Source: Dioscorea cayenensis subsp. rotundata (lineage: Eukaryota > Streptophyta > Magnoliopsida > Dioscoreales > Dioscoreaceae). Taken from it: DNA of 64,000 nucleotides. A program made the position numbers and the translations under genes. The stretch spans positions 10,587,552 to 10,651,551 of the forward strand of contig NC_052478.1 in assembly GCF_009730915.1 (NCBI RefSeq), in the 5' to 3' direction. Positions 46,170 through 57,184 of this stretch are shown here, piece after piece (position 1 is the stretch's first letter; every line of letters begins with the position of its first letter). A model generated the notes under the pieces. It did no database searches and was not told the DNA's origin. It saw only the letters and a program-made list of their open reading frames with translations.

Positions 46170-47195
46170 TCACTTGCATGGTGGCAGAGGAGTTCCACAG
46201 AGACACTTGTTATGAATGAACGAATACTCATCGAAACTTCCGAGCTGACCGCCGGTGGGGATCTCACCGCAGAGCCGGTTATAACTCACGTTGAAGAACT
46301 GCAACGTTGAAACCATGGTTATCTGATTAGGAATACTCCCATATATCATATTATGCTCTAGTTGCAGTACATCAACATTCTCCGGGAACACAACCCGGGA
46401 AAGATCAAACTTGAACTGATTCCTTGCCAAAACAATGGTGTCTGCTGACTTGGATTGGCCGAATAAGAAAGATGGATTTCCGGTGAGCTTGTTTCTTGAA
46501 ACATCTAAAGCGGCAAAGTCTACATTGGCGAAAGAAGACGGTATTGGTCCGGTGAGGTTGTTGTGGGAGAGGATGAGGGTTGGGAAAGTAGTTTTAGGAT
46601 TAATGATGTGGAAGAGAGTCTCTGGAATGGTGCCGGTGAGGTGGTTCCGGCTAAGATCAATGACACGAAGGGCCGGGAGGTGACCGAGAGACGGTGGGAT
46701 GTTGCCGGATAGTTGGTTGAAGGAGAGGTCAAGGCTCTCAAGGGAAGGGAGTTGAGAGAGGAAAGTTGGGATTGGACCTGAGAGTGAACCCCAAGAGATG
46801 GTTAGAAAGCGAAGGAGTTTGAGTTTGGTGATGGAGTGAGGAATGGGGCTGTGGAGATTGGGGACCTTGTGAAGACGGAGGACTTGGAGGGTTGGGAGAT
46901 CACCGAGAGCAGGAGGGACAACGCCGGTGAGGTCGGTGGTTAAGTCAAGGCTGTAGACACGGCCCGTTGTTTGGTTGCAGGTAACACCATACCAATCACA
47001 GCAATCAAAGATTGGAGTCCAAGTTGGGAAAGGGTCTGAATGGTTGAAGGAAGTTTTGAGGGCGAGGAGAGCTTTTTGGTCATGTTTGTTGCAGAGTTTT
47101 GAGGTTGTGGAAGGAAGAAAGGAAGTGAAGATGAGGAGAAAGATTAATGAGAGGAAACATGGGAGAGTTTTAATAGTGGTGGTGGTGGCAGCCAT
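46170..47195 (-). CDS. PGIP: Polygalacturonase-inhibiting protein (PGIP), LRR type
   Basis: 341 aa, no intron. A hydrophobic signal peptide (about residues 1-32, ending near STTSK) precedes the N-terminal cap LCNKHDQKALLALKTSF and DCCDWYGVTCN. About ten extracytoplasmic LRRs of about 24 residues follow (pattern LxxLxLSxNxLxGxIPxxL), including LTISWGSLSGPIP. The C-terminal cap has NVSYNRLCGEIPTGG and CLCGTPLPPC. Length and cysteine-rich caps are those of PGIPs, secreted wall proteins that bind fungal polygalacturonases and limit pectin breakdown. A minus-strand TATA box (TATAAAT, about 47243-47249) lies about 50 bp upstream of the ATG. The next intact PGIP (50009-51028) is divergent. A related LRR adhesion or antifreeze-like role cannot be excluded from sequence alone. 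Confidence 0.93.
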   Translation of the reverse strand: MAATTTTIKTLPCFLSLIFLLIFTSFLPSTTSKLCNKHDQKALLALKTSFNHSDPFPTWTPIFDCCDWYGVTCNQTTGRVYSLDLTTDLTGVVPPALGDLPTLQVLRLHKVPNLHSPIPHSITKLKLLRFLTISWGSLSGPIPTFLSQLPSLESLDLSFNQLSGNIPPSLGHLPALRVIDLSRNHLTGTIPETLFHIINPKTTFPTLILSHNNLTGPIPSSFANVDFAALDVSRNKLTGNPSFLFGQSKSADTIVLARNQFKFDLSRVVFPENVDVLQLEHNMIYGSIPNQITMVSTLQFFNVSYNRLCGEIPTGGQLGSFDEYSFIHNKCLCGTPLPPCK

Positions 47196-50008
47196 GTTAG
47201 AAACTTAATTAGAATGGTGAGGGAGTTCTCTTTGATTCACATATTTATAGTGTTTCTCTGCAACGGTTGATGATTTTTTTTAAAAAAATAGATAAATAAT
47301 AATGTTGGAGTCTAATGAGCTTTTAATTGGTCAACTTTGATGTGAAGAGATTAATTTTGGGCTCCCAATAAAATTCTAAAAATAAAAGAATGGAAGTAAT
47401 TACCTTCATATTCATGAAATCTATCAACCATAAATCATCTTTTACCTCACACTTATTAGTAACCTTCTTTAGGGTTTGTAGAGCATGTTTGGATGAAGTA
47501 ATAATTCTTCAAGGATCATTGTAATAATAAAAAATTATATTGATTATTTTTTATTATCATATTAATATAATTAATTGACATATTTAATCAATATATTTAA
47601 TTATAATAAAAGAATTAATAATAAAGAGGGTTTTCCAAAAAAAAAAAAAATATTAAATGTTCACCCTTAGTTAAAATAAATGTTTCTTTGTGTGCTTTGA
47701 TTAATAATTTATATAAATCAATCATGGACTAATATTTATTGTTTTAGTTTATGAATAAATAAATATGATGAATTATTTTTGAAAATTCAATTTCTTCCTT
47801 TAAATATTTTTTATAATTAATTATTAAATAATATATGTTGAAAATTTAAATATACAATATATATAACTATGAACTAATAATTTTATCAATCATTAAAAAA
47901 TTAAGTGATGAATAATGAAAAAGCAAGAAAAATACATAAAATATTTATCTTCTGAATTTTTTTAATTATAAAATAAATGTAAAATAATAAAACATATCAC
48001 ATTGATTTTACAGCTGTTTATCCAATAGTTATGTGGATCAAACATGATGAATAACATAAAACATTCATGTGTTATACTATTTTTGCATTTCTCATCTACC
48101 AATCAAACATATGTCTATAGCTGTGTTGTAAAGGACATTCAACCATAAAAAAAACACCATGTTCATTTTTAGAGTTGTTGCTTTCTAGAAAGCAATTAAT
48201 TATCTTTAGAGTTGACCACACATAAATGAACCAATCTTCATCCACCTCAAAAATAAGAAGATAGAAGGGGAGAAAGGAAGGTGGTCAACCAAATGTTTAT
48301 AGAAATTCACAATTTAAAAATATTAATTAATTTATTTTTATTTTACTTCATGATATAAAACTGTTGTTTTTTGAGAGTCCAATATTCAAACTCTTCTCCA
48401 CTCTTTGCCTACCCTTTAGTTATTTTTATTTCTTTATTATTATTAATCCATATATACATTTTTGGAGGTTATTACACAATAAATAGTTTCATACCCATAA
48501 GGAATGTGCTAGATAAGCATAAAAATTATTTTTTATCTGAAAAATTAAAAAATGATTAATCTCGTAAAAAATAAACCTAGTAGTATTATATAAAACTAAA
48601 TAGATCGCATAAAAAAACTTATATAATCCTCATAAATACAAATTTTACTTTCTCATTATAAATCTAATGTATATAGAACTTATCTCAAATACTAAAATCC
48701 CAATCACTAGATACTTAAAAATAAACCACATTTTATTTCTTTTTAATTAAAGAGAAATCTAGGTTTTATACCTCTTACACCTCTTATATATATATGTAAT
48801 AGTACCCTAAAAATTCTTTCAAATTTATCAAATCCTCATAACATCCTTGTTTTTCAAAACTTTTATTATTAAATCTAAATTAAATTAAAATTATAACATT
48901 GCCCATGATAACTCCTACTCAGTGAAAGAATATTTATAATACTTAAAACATTCTGGGAAATATCATATGGATTGATTGAGACACTTGGGAGCTTTCATGG
49001 TTTGACTAGTAATTTTATTTTGAAAAATTCTAATAATTAAAAAAAATTAACAATAAAGGTCAGGGTTTCACAACTTATAAGCAGGATGAGAGGCTGAAAA
49101 ATTCTAAAATGTGTGAGAGTATCAGTTTAACTTGGAAACATTCATCCTTTTTCTTAACATTATTAGTACAAAAAAAGATTTTTATTTTAATTAATATATT
49201 TTGAGAGTATTAATATTAGGGTCATATTGAGTGTGAAGATTTATTGTAATATTTTTATTTTAATAAGGGCTCCAGCTTGTTGCTGAACATGCATGGTGAG
49301 TTTGAATGGTAGCCATGTTCTAGAGTTTCATGCATGGATGAAACCCTAGGACTAGTCAACATTGCTTTAGTTATTCCTAATAAGACATCTTTGACTAGTC
49401 AACATTGTCAACCAATACTTATATGGTGGACCAGTTGTGGTGATAGAAATGATATCCAATGAACCAACTTGGATGGTGATAGATAGCCGCCAAGCTTATC
49501 TTATCCGAACTTTATGAAACTAAGAAAAATAAATAAAAATTAATTAATTTAAAAAAATTAAATATAATAACTTATAATTATTTTTTAAAAAAAATCTTTT
49601 CTCTTAAAATGTATACATAAATAGTGGTTTAGACAATGATCTCAAAGTCTACTAACACAGTCCTCTGAGATAAATTCAAACTTTAGTTCACATAGAGTGA
49701 AGCCACGTGTATGTTGAAGAATTAATTCCACACTTTAGATATGATCTATCCACATTTTGAAAAAAAAAAATAGTGGTTTAAAATTTTAAGTTATAATACT
49801 TTGATATTATTTAAATATATAATATAGCTTAAATCATTGATTAGTCTCTAAAAAAAAAAAAAAACTAACATGTCACAATAAAAACAAGTTCAGAAGGATC
49901 ACATTAAATATTAATCAAACCAATTGATGATCTGTTGGTCAATGTGTTCAAAATCAGACAACTAGAAAGCGATCAGAAGATTCAACTCTATCTACAAAGC
50001 ATGCAAAC
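47196..50008. other. Intergenic region between the divergent PGIP genes
   Basis: About 2.8 kb of AT-rich DNA without a credible frame. The promoter of the left gene is at its left edge (TATA near 47243). The direct repeat GACTAGTCAACATTG occurs at about 49350 and 49393. Confidence 0.7.
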
Positions 50009-51028
50009 ATGTCTATAAAAATGATCATGACACCAAACTCTCTCTTTCACAAAACAATGTCTCCTCTTCTTGCATTGCTTGCAATCTCTGTTTCTCTAAT
50101 CCCTGCTAGTTTTGCTCTCTGCAATGAACATGATAAGCAAACATTGTTGATAATCAGGGACTCCTTTGGGAGCTCAAATCCTCCATGGCACAGTGACATT
50201 GCTTGCTGTGACTGGCCCGGCATTGACTGTGATGCCGACGGTCATGTTACCGGCATGGCTATCCTCGAGAACCCGCTTGTTGGCCCCATTCCTTCGGCTA
50301 TCGGTGATCTTCATTATCTCCAAGTTGTTCGCCTTCATAAACTGCCGAACCTTTATGGTACTATACCTCCAGAGATCACAAAGCTTTCTAAACTTCGGTT
50401 TCTGACCATCAGCTGGACCGGGATATATGGCTCCGTCCCGGCTTTCCTTGCTAAACTTACTGCTCTTGAGCAGCTTGATCTCTCATTCAATAAGCTTTCC
50501 GGCTTCATCCCGTCCTCCCTCGGGGACTTACCGAAACTCTACTCGATTGATATTAGCCGGAACAACCTCACTGGAACCATTCCTGCCTCTCTTTTCCACA
50601 AGGTCCCTAATTCATACCTCCTGCTCTCTCACAATAATCTCACTGGTCCTATTCCGAGATCTTTCCAAGAAGTTGACTTCACAAGGGTTGACCTTTCGAG
50701 GAACAAGTTGACTGGAGACGCGTCAGTATTGTTCGGACGGTCAAAGTCCACACAGAGCATTGACTTGTCAAGGAACAAACTGACGTTTGATCTAAGCAAT
50801 GTGAAATTCCCTGAGGCTGAGTTGATTTCATTGGAATTAAACCATAACATGATTTATGGAAGCATACCGAAGCAGATAACCAAAGTGCCAAACTTGCAGG
50901 GCTTCAATGTGAGCTACAACAGGCTCTGCGGCGAGATCCCCAGAGGAGGGAAACTGGGACAATTTGACAAGTACTCTTTCTTCCATAACAAGTGTCTCTG
51001 TGGGCCTCCTCTTGCGCCATGTGCCTGA
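50009..51028 (+). CDS. PGIP: Polygalacturonase-inhibiting protein (PGIP), second copy
   Basis: 339 aa from the ATG at 50009; single exon. The mature protein starts near ALCNEHDKQTLLIIRDSF and has DIACCDWPGIDCD, about ten LRRs (LTISWTGIYGSVP, LDLSFNKLSGFIP) and the cap CLCGPPLAPCA. The LRR order matches its neighbour at 46170-47195, so it is a divergent local duplicate. The start is uncertain: TATAAAAA overlaps codons 2-4 at about 50013-50019, and an internal ATG at 50057 gives MSPLLALLAISVSLIPASFA, a textbook signal peptide. The downstream start may be used. Expected role: apoplastic inhibition of pathogen polygalacturonases. Confidence 0.92.
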   Translation: MSIKMIMTPNSLFHKTMSPLLALLAISVSLIPASFALCNEHDKQTLLIIRDSFGSSNPPWHSDIACCDWPGIDCDADGHVTGMAILENPLVGPIPSAIGDLHYLQVVRLHKLPNLYGTIPPEITKLSKLRFLTISWTGIYGSVPAFLAKLTALEQLDLSFNKLSGFIPSSLGDLPKLYSIDISRNNLTGTIPASLFHKVPNSYLLLSHNNLTGPIPRSFQEVDFTRVDLSRNKLTGDASVLFGRSKSTQSIDLSRNKLTFDLSNVKFPEAELISLELNHNMIYGSIPKQITKVPNLQGFNVSYNRLCGEIPRGGKLGQFDKYSFFHNKCLCGPPLAPCA

Positions 51029-52279
51029 GTTATCTATCCATGGCAACAAGATGCATAAATACCAAGCTTGCATTGTCTTTCTTTTCGTTCTTCTCTTCTT
51101 TTCTGAATGATTTGTGGTCATAAACGATGAATAAAGCTCAGAAGTTCAGTTATGTTTTCTACTATATGCATAAAAACATAATTAAGTGTCATCTGCCTGA
51201 ATTAACACATACAAGATCATTAGTTGCTTCATCTGATGAAATTTTGTAGATTAATGTCAGCAAATGCAGTAATGAATTTAAGGCTTGAGGAAAGCAAATA
51301 AGAGTGTGCCAAAGTACCTATACATGAAGTCTATTGTGCCGGTCAATAAAAAGTTGTACTATGTGTTTTTAAATAGTCATTGTTCTTGGCAAGTGATTCT
51401 TCAATTACAATACATATAGAGAAAAAGCTTGAGGATACAAATCAGAAGAAGCCATGCATTTACCTAGATGACTGACCACGAAAGCAAGACCCATCTAGAC
51501 TGGTATCAGTGAAAAACCTCAGCTCTGTAAAGTAAAAACAGCAAACTGCTACAGAAAACAAAGGAAGTGGATGAAAGTTCATATATTGATGATATATGGA
51601 AGAAAGATCATTACCTCACCAAATGAGCCTTTGTGGTACAATCAATCAGTTATTCCCTTGTGCTCATTATATTATTCAGAGTGAAACAATTTGTAATATA
51701 ATAACTTGCAACTCGTTACCAAAAATGATACAACCCTTAATCTCAATGTCAAGCAGTTCAGCATACAGCAGCAAGGAAAGCATAAACCACTAGAGAATGC
51801 TAATGATAATTAAAGGTTGTAAATTACAAGATTCAAATTAATCAACTTGTACACAGCATCCATTTAGCTTAATTTTACAGAGGAAGAGAAATGAAACATT
51901 ATTCTCTAAAAACAGGGTGTTAGAAGCAGCTATGGACCTGTAAGATTCAACGCAGCATTTGCTGTTGAAGCTTCAAAAACATCAAAAGTAGTTTAGAATT
52001 CTTTGATGGTTGAACAATGAGGAATAAGAAACTAAAAACAATGATACATAAGATGGCATCAATGAGAAGGTTAACATAATCAAAAACCCAAAAGGACAAA
52101 AAAAGGGAGTCAAATAGGTAAAAGAACGCTTGAACTAAGTGCGTGTGTGTATATATATTGCACTGGTTACACATAGTTCACATGTGCACAAAGGTTTGCA
52201 AAATTCTCAAACCAAAACAATTAGGTGTTTAGTTCTTAGAGAGCGAAAAAGAAAAGAATGAATCAATGCATGCAATGTA
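51029..52279. other. Intergenic DNA between PGIP2 and the mTERF gene
   Basis: Bases next to 51028 are likely 3' UTR (AATAAAG near 51130). The remainder has no credible frame; a short TG/TA run lies near 52142-52157. The two genes are convergent. Confidence 0.65.
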
Positions 52280-54178
52280 CTAGCCTGAAGATAATGCTTT
52301 TTTGAAGTTCTCCCAGACTTCTGGGCCTTTAGGGTCACAATTTACAAACCTCTTCATGAACAACTTATCAGAACATGCAAGGACACTGCTCAATGCCAAT
52401 CCAGGATTAACTCTGGCTCTATCTTTAAGCCAATCATACATCAAAAACCGAAGCTTGACACGCCCTACAGTATATGACATACAAGAGGGGAATGCAACCA
52501 GGGTACTCAAGGGGTAGCCCAAATTATTCAAAAGAAAATCAAGTTTCCTCTGGAGGACATCTATCTTCTGGTTCAGAATCTGCGGTGCCATTTTGATCAT
52601 ATTTGAGACATCATTTGCATCAAACCCAGCTTTGACCAGAAAATCATACCGATTTTGAAGTTCATCGCCCTTTCCGCGGAACACCTTAAGTGCCTTGTTC
52701 ATCTCTTTTGAATTCTCCACAAATCCTAAGCGCAACAAGAACTTCTTCTTCTCCATAAGGGATCTTTCATCATCACCAGAGTTTGGCAGAGGAGTGACTT
52801 TTAATCCAAAAGCATATTTCTTCAATTCGTGCGGATCATTTTTTATAATCTTGCACAACCGCTTTTTCCCAACATTGAGGGTGGTGATAATACTATTAGG
52901 CCTTTTTAACTTACACATACCGAAAATATCCATGTGAGTACATATAAGGTTCTGAATATCACTGTGATCCATTTCAATGTCAATCAGAAACTGCAAGCCC
53001 CGTAAAACATTTTTTATGTAACTCCCAATTTGAACAGAAGGAAATTGAGTAAACATCGCGATGACTTCCTTTTCTCTCCCACCCATTTTCACTAGTAACC
53101 CAATCAGCAGAAAAACAGTCTTCCCAGAACCATCTGATATAACATTAGGCTGCTTTCTGATAAATATTGCTACTTCTTGACTAGAGAGCCCCAGATGATG
53201 AAGAAAGTGCAAAAGCATGAGTGTTCTGCCCCAGTTGTATGTATTCTTCTCAGACAGAATCCCACCAATCCAATCTCGTTGTATACCCATGCTCTCCAGC
53301 TGCTCTAGCACTTTAACAAACATCATCCTATCAACTTCCTTGACTAAAAGCTGAGGGCTTGAAGCCACAAGCTTAATAACACTGGTTTTACTCAACCCCA
53401 GCGCCTCATAAGCTTGAAGTTTTGAACTCAACAAGCCAAAGTCATACTTGAAAACCTCCGCAGCTTCCTTGTAAATCTTACCAATCTTTCCTCGAGCAAT
53501 TCCATAGTTACACAAAACATGGTAGTTCTCAAGCAACATCTCATCATCAGAAAGAAACATCAAATCTCGCGGAAGAAGTTGATTATACTCAGAAGGTTTA
53601 AGCCCCACGCTCTCAAAGAATGGCTCAAATTCATAAATAGGATGGTACCGGAAATATCGCATCAATGCCCGCTCTACATCTTCTTCATTTTCCACCTTCT
53701 TCAGAAGCCGACCAAGAAAAATTGGGGAGTTCTTGCTGATGTGCTCAGCATCAGTGAATTGCAAGCCTCTAGTGCCATGAAGATAATCCACAAAAGCAGC
53801 TTGACCTTTCACCACAGCTTGAGTATTTTTCTGACTAAAGTTTGAATCTCTTTTACGACTATCAGTGCACAATCCTCTTAGAACACTCAATGAAAAAAGC
53901 TTTTCCCTAAAAAGAGTGCCTTTGCTACAGAAATACAGAATTTTTGATGTCTCAAATTGATTTCTGGAACAAACACGAGATGCCCAAGTGCTGAAAACTG
54001 AACGTTTATCTTGCAGAGCTCTACATAGATGCAAAGTTCCTTTTTTTACGCACCAATGATCATCAAAGACGCTAAAAAGCGAGGCTTTTGATAATTTAAG
54101 TTGGTTTTTCAAATTATTTCTATCAACCAAACTGAAAGGAGATGGTCTTCTTAATCTCCCTAACTGGGTCATTGCCAT
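52280..54178 (-). CDS. mTERF-domain protein, organelle-targeted (paralogue 1)
   Basis: 632 aa, one exon. The basic, serine-rich N-terminus (about residues 1-110) looks like a mitochondrial presequence. Tandem mTERF motifs follow from about 135 to 590: GLSKTSVIKLVASSPQLL, GLSSQEVAIFIRKQP and AGFDANDVSNMIKMAPQIL, then the conserved LGYPLSTLVAFP block and a helical tail (LACSDKLFMKRFV). mTERF proteins bind organellar nucleic acid and act in transcription, splicing or translation of mitochondrial or plastid genes. It is a close paralogue of 54682-56718, which starts head-to-head 503 bp away. Start: first ATG after an in-frame upstream stop-rich region. The specific family member is not assigned. 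Confidence 0.9.
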   Translation of the reverse strand: MAMTQLGRLRRPSPFSLVDRNNLKNQLKLSKASLFSVFDDHWCVKKGTLHLCRALQDKRSVFSTWASRVCSRNQFETSKILYFCSKGTLFREKLFSLSVLRGLCTDSRKRDSNFSQKNTQAVVKGQAAFVDYLHGTRGLQFTDAEHISKNSPIFLGRLLKKVENEEDVERALMRYFRYHPIYEFEPFFESVGLKPSEYNQLLPRDLMFLSDDEMLLENYHVLCNYGIARGKIGKIYKEAAEVFKYDFGLLSSKLQAYEALGLSKTSVIKLVASSPQLLVKEVDRMMFVKVLEQLESMGIQRDWIGGILSEKNTYNWGRTLMLLHFLHHLGLSSQEVAIFIRKQPNVISDGSGKTVFLLIGLLVKMGGREKEVIAMFTQFPSVQIGSYIKNVLRGLQFLIDIEMDHSDIQNLICTHMDIFGMCKLKRPNSIITTLNVGKKRLCKIIKNDPHELKKYAFGLKVTPLPNSGDDERSLMEKKKFLLRLGFVENSKEMNKALKVFRGKGDELQNRYDFLVKAGFDANDVSNMIKMAPQILNQKIDVLQRKLDFLLNNLGYPLSTLVAFPSCMSYTVGRVKLRFLMYDWLKDRARVNPGLALSSVLACSDKLFMKRFVNCDPKGPEVWENFKKALSSG

Positions 54179-54681
54179 TGCACAAAAACGGAACGAAATA
54201 GATGATTGAGGAACTAAAGAAAAGACTCGGAGGAGAAGGAATCCATAAGAAGATGCAGATTTACCTCAAAGCTGATAGCTTTGCAGTTCTCTTCTCCTTT
54301 GCGTCGAAGGGCCTTCTGCAAGGAAAGCTATAATGGGAGCCTTCGGTTCTATACAGGGACACTACTTTATTAATCGATTTTATGGAAAATAGAGAGATAT
54401 GATCCGTTGGATCTACATGTCCTGCTACATCAGACGGTCGATGTTGCATTGAGACAATTAAAAGGTTGGAACTTGGGTGCTTTATTCGTGAAGCCCCTTT
54501 GAAACCTCAGAACTGGTTATTAGGGTTTTAGCTTGCTTTCAAACTCCCAAAACTGATAAAAATGATTGGATTTTCAGAAGACTGGGGCTTTAAAGCTTGG
54601 ATTTTGGAGGTAAGAAACGCAATCCCTGATGCTGATTTGATTTGTGAGAAGGCTTCAATTGGTTGTTGAGTTTCTCTTTGT
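54179..54681. promoter_or_regulatory. Shared bidirectional promoter region of the mTERF pair
   Basis: 503 bp separate the two start codons. It holds both 5' UTRs and both promoters, since there is no other room. No clear TATA box is present at the usual distance for either gene. The interval has no coding frame of its own. Confidence 0.7.
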
Positions 54682-56718
54682 ATGTATGCCTTTTTGACAT
54701 TAGAAATGATGAGCAGCAGGCTTCTCTCAAGCATAAGTATTTACAAGATGGCTTCTCAGATTAGTGTGCCTTTGATTTCTTACGTTCTGTGTGGGAGAAT
54801 TCCTGTCTCGCAGCCTAAAAACCAGTTTTTTCACAGAAAAATTGGCACTTGTGTTGTGTCTGAATGTGTTCATAGATGCTCATATTTTGATTCACAAAAA
54901 ATTGGGTTGTTCTCGGGAGCTAGCATTGCAAAATTACAGAAAAATGTGACCTTGTTTGCAGAAAGATGCTTTGATTGCAGTTCTTTTTGCGTGAAAATTA
55001 GGAATGTTGCTGTTTCTGGGACACTGATGAATATGCATAGAAAACGGTATTTTTCAAGCACTAGTATTGCTCAGATTAATGGGCATGCTGTAATTTTGGA
55101 TGCAAACTTGGCTATTGATGGTCAGTCAGTTTCGCGCATCTCTCGCAGCGATCGCATTGATGCACAGAATGCACTTTTTGACTATTTGCACAGCACTAGG
55201 AGCTTGAATTTCACTGATGCTGAACACATGAGCAAGAACTCTCCTGTTTTCCTTCAGAAACTCACAGCAAAATTGGAGAATGAGCAAGACATGGGCCGGT
55301 CACTCAGCAAGTTCCTTTGCTTCAATCCTATTAATGAGTTCGAGCCATTCTTTGAGAGTCTGGGTTTGAAGCCGTCTGAGTTCCATCCCTTGCTCCCCCG
55401 CAATTTGATTTTTCTGACTGATGATGGTGCCTTGCTTGAGAATTACCATGTTCTTTGCAATTACGGGGTTCCTCGTAGCAAGATTGGTAAAATGTACTGG
55501 GAAGCCATGGAGATATTTAGATATGATTCCGGTGTAATGTCTCTGAAGCTTCAGGCTTATGAAGAGCTCGGCCTGAGCAGGCCTACCATTATTAAGTTGG
55601 TCACATGCTGCCCCACACTTCTAATTGGTGATGTCAATGTGGAATTTCTATGTGTCGTTGATAAATTAAAGACATTTGGCATTGAGCTGGATTGGCTGAG
55701 GGGATGCTTATCAGATAAGAGTTTGTACAATTGGAATAGGATCCTTGAAATGCTCGACTTTTTGGATAGGATGTGTTGTGGGAAGAAGGAATTGGCTAGC
55801 CTGATGCGTGAAAATCCGAGGTTTGTCTTTGATGATTCTGGAAAAAAGATCTATGTCTTGGTCGCTATGTTACTGAAATTGGGTCTCAGCAGCAATATGA
55901 TTTTAAATTTGTTTGTGCAATACCCGCGGATTCTAGCTGGGAAGTTCACAAAGTATTTGCTGCAATCTGTGCAGTTCTTATCTGAGATTGGGATGGAGAA
56001 CAAGGACATTGCTAGAATCATTTCTACTCATCCCCAAGTCTTTGGGACTTGCACTTGTAGGAAAAGCAAGGTTGTTTTGGAGAGCTCAAACCTGACAGCT
56101 GAAAGATTATGTGAGATCATAATTGAAGATCCATCACAGTTCAGTAATTTGGCTTGCAGAAAGAAGGTGACAGATGCAAATAAACCAAGAGTGGAAGGAA
56201 GTTATCTTCAGGAGAAGACTAATTTCTTGTTGAAATTAGGGTTTGTGGAGAACTCAGATGAAATGGCGAAGGCACTGAGCAAGTTTCGAGGGAGAGGGGA
56301 TCAACTTCAGGAGAGATTCGACTGCCTGGTCAATGTTGGACTGGACTGCCACACAGTGTCAGAAATGGTTAAACTTGCTCCTCCATTGCTCAATCAGTCC
56401 ACGGATGTTATTGAAAAGAAAATCAATTGTCTTTTGAATGATTTGGGATATCCTCTTGAGGCACTTACTGCCTTTCCGACATTCCTTTGTTACAATTTGG
56501 AGAAGATAAAGCTTAGATTTTCCATGTACAGATGGCTTAAGAAGCATGGGATAGTAAGACCCACCAAAAACCGGAAAATTGTCAATTCGAAAGTGGCCTT
56601 GAGTACCATTCTTGCATGTTCAGATACACGATTTTTGAAATATTTTGTGGATCTCCACCCGGAAGGACTACAGGAGTGGGAGAGGTTGAAAAAGTTATCA
56701 TCTGACAAAATGAAATGA
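54682..56718 (+). CDS. mTERF-domain protein, organelle-targeted (paralogue 2)
   Basis: 678 aa, one exon. Residues 1-120 form a targeting-like region rich in S, R and K (MSSRLLSSISIYKMASQIS). The mTERF repeats run from about 150 to 640, with LDYLHSTRSLNFTDAEH-like text, GLSRPTIIKLVTCCPTLL, GLDCHTVSEMVKLAPPLL and LGYPLEALTAFPTFLCYN, followed by a LACSDTRFLKYFVD tail. Roughly half of aligned residues match paralogue 1 by eye, and the two share the unusual FFES-GLKPSE and NYHVLCNYG blocks. The first ATG gives MYAFLTLEMM; the alternative at residue 9 or 10 (MMSSRLL) starts a more typical presequence. Role as for its paralogue, targets unknown. Confidence 0.9.
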   Translation: MYAFLTLEMMSSRLLSSISIYKMASQISVPLISYVLCGRIPVSQPKNQFFHRKIGTCVVSECVHRCSYFDSQKIGLFSGASIAKLQKNVTLFAERCFDCSSFCVKIRNVAVSGTLMNMHRKRYFSSTSIAQINGHAVILDANLAIDGQSVSRISRSDRIDAQNALFDYLHSTRSLNFTDAEHMSKNSPVFLQKLTAKLENEQDMGRSLSKFLCFNPINEFEPFFESLGLKPSEFHPLLPRNLIFLTDDGALLENYHVLCNYGVPRSKIGKMYWEAMEIFRYDSGVMSLKLQAYEELGLSRPTIIKLVTCCPTLLIGDVNVEFLCVVDKLKTFGIELDWLRGCLSDKSLYNWNRILEMLDFLDRMCCGKKELASLMRENPRFVFDDSGKKIYVLVAMLLKLGLSSNMILNLFVQYPRILAGKFTKYLLQSVQFLSEIGMENKDIARIISTHPQVFGTCTCRKSKVVLESSNLTAERLCEIIIEDPSQFSNLACRKKVTDANKPRVEGSYLQEKTNFLLKLGFVENSDEMAKALSKFRGRGDQLQERFDCLVNVGLDCHTVSEMVKLAPPLLNQSTDVIEKKINCLLNDLGYPLEALTAFPTFLCYNLEKIKLRFSMYRWLKKHGIVRPTKNRKIVNSKVALSTILACSDTRFLKYFVDLHPEGLQEWERLKKLSSDKMK

Positions 56719-57184
56719 TCTCATAATCATCAGCAGAGTAGGATCCTTCGTTCCTCTTTGTCCCAAGACATACATGAAGCACATTTTTCTCATGTTACAT
56801 ATGAAAAAGAATGAACATTTTCACTTTTCAGTGGAAAATATGTTTTGGTGTTGATGTCATTCTTTTGGCAGATTTTGTGAACTGATCTGAAAGGATGTAT
56901 AACTGGGTGCACTCTTAGTTTCGTGAAGCATTTTCCGAAAAAAAAAACCTCCAGAACAATGCTTGAGTCTGAGATCTCAAGCTTTAATGTTAAATGAGAG
57001 CATGATCGTGGAAATGAAAAGAATGCTAGTCTACAAAACCAGAAGATGATATGTAAGCTCTGAGACTGTTCTTTCATTCATTCAAATGATAATTAATATG
57101 ATTCTATTATTTACCTTTTCCCCGCAAATTTGTTTAATTTTGAATTATTCTTGACCGAAGGAGCTAAATTATTCATGACCAAAG
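56719..57184. other. 3' flank of the mTERF gene
   Basis: Likely untranslated 3' sequence with no credible coding frame. A short A run lies at 56939-56947. Confidence 0.6.

Noticed and set aside
46435-47208. Several open frames antisense to or offset from PGIP.
   Set aside because: They are shadows of a 341-residue LRR gene.
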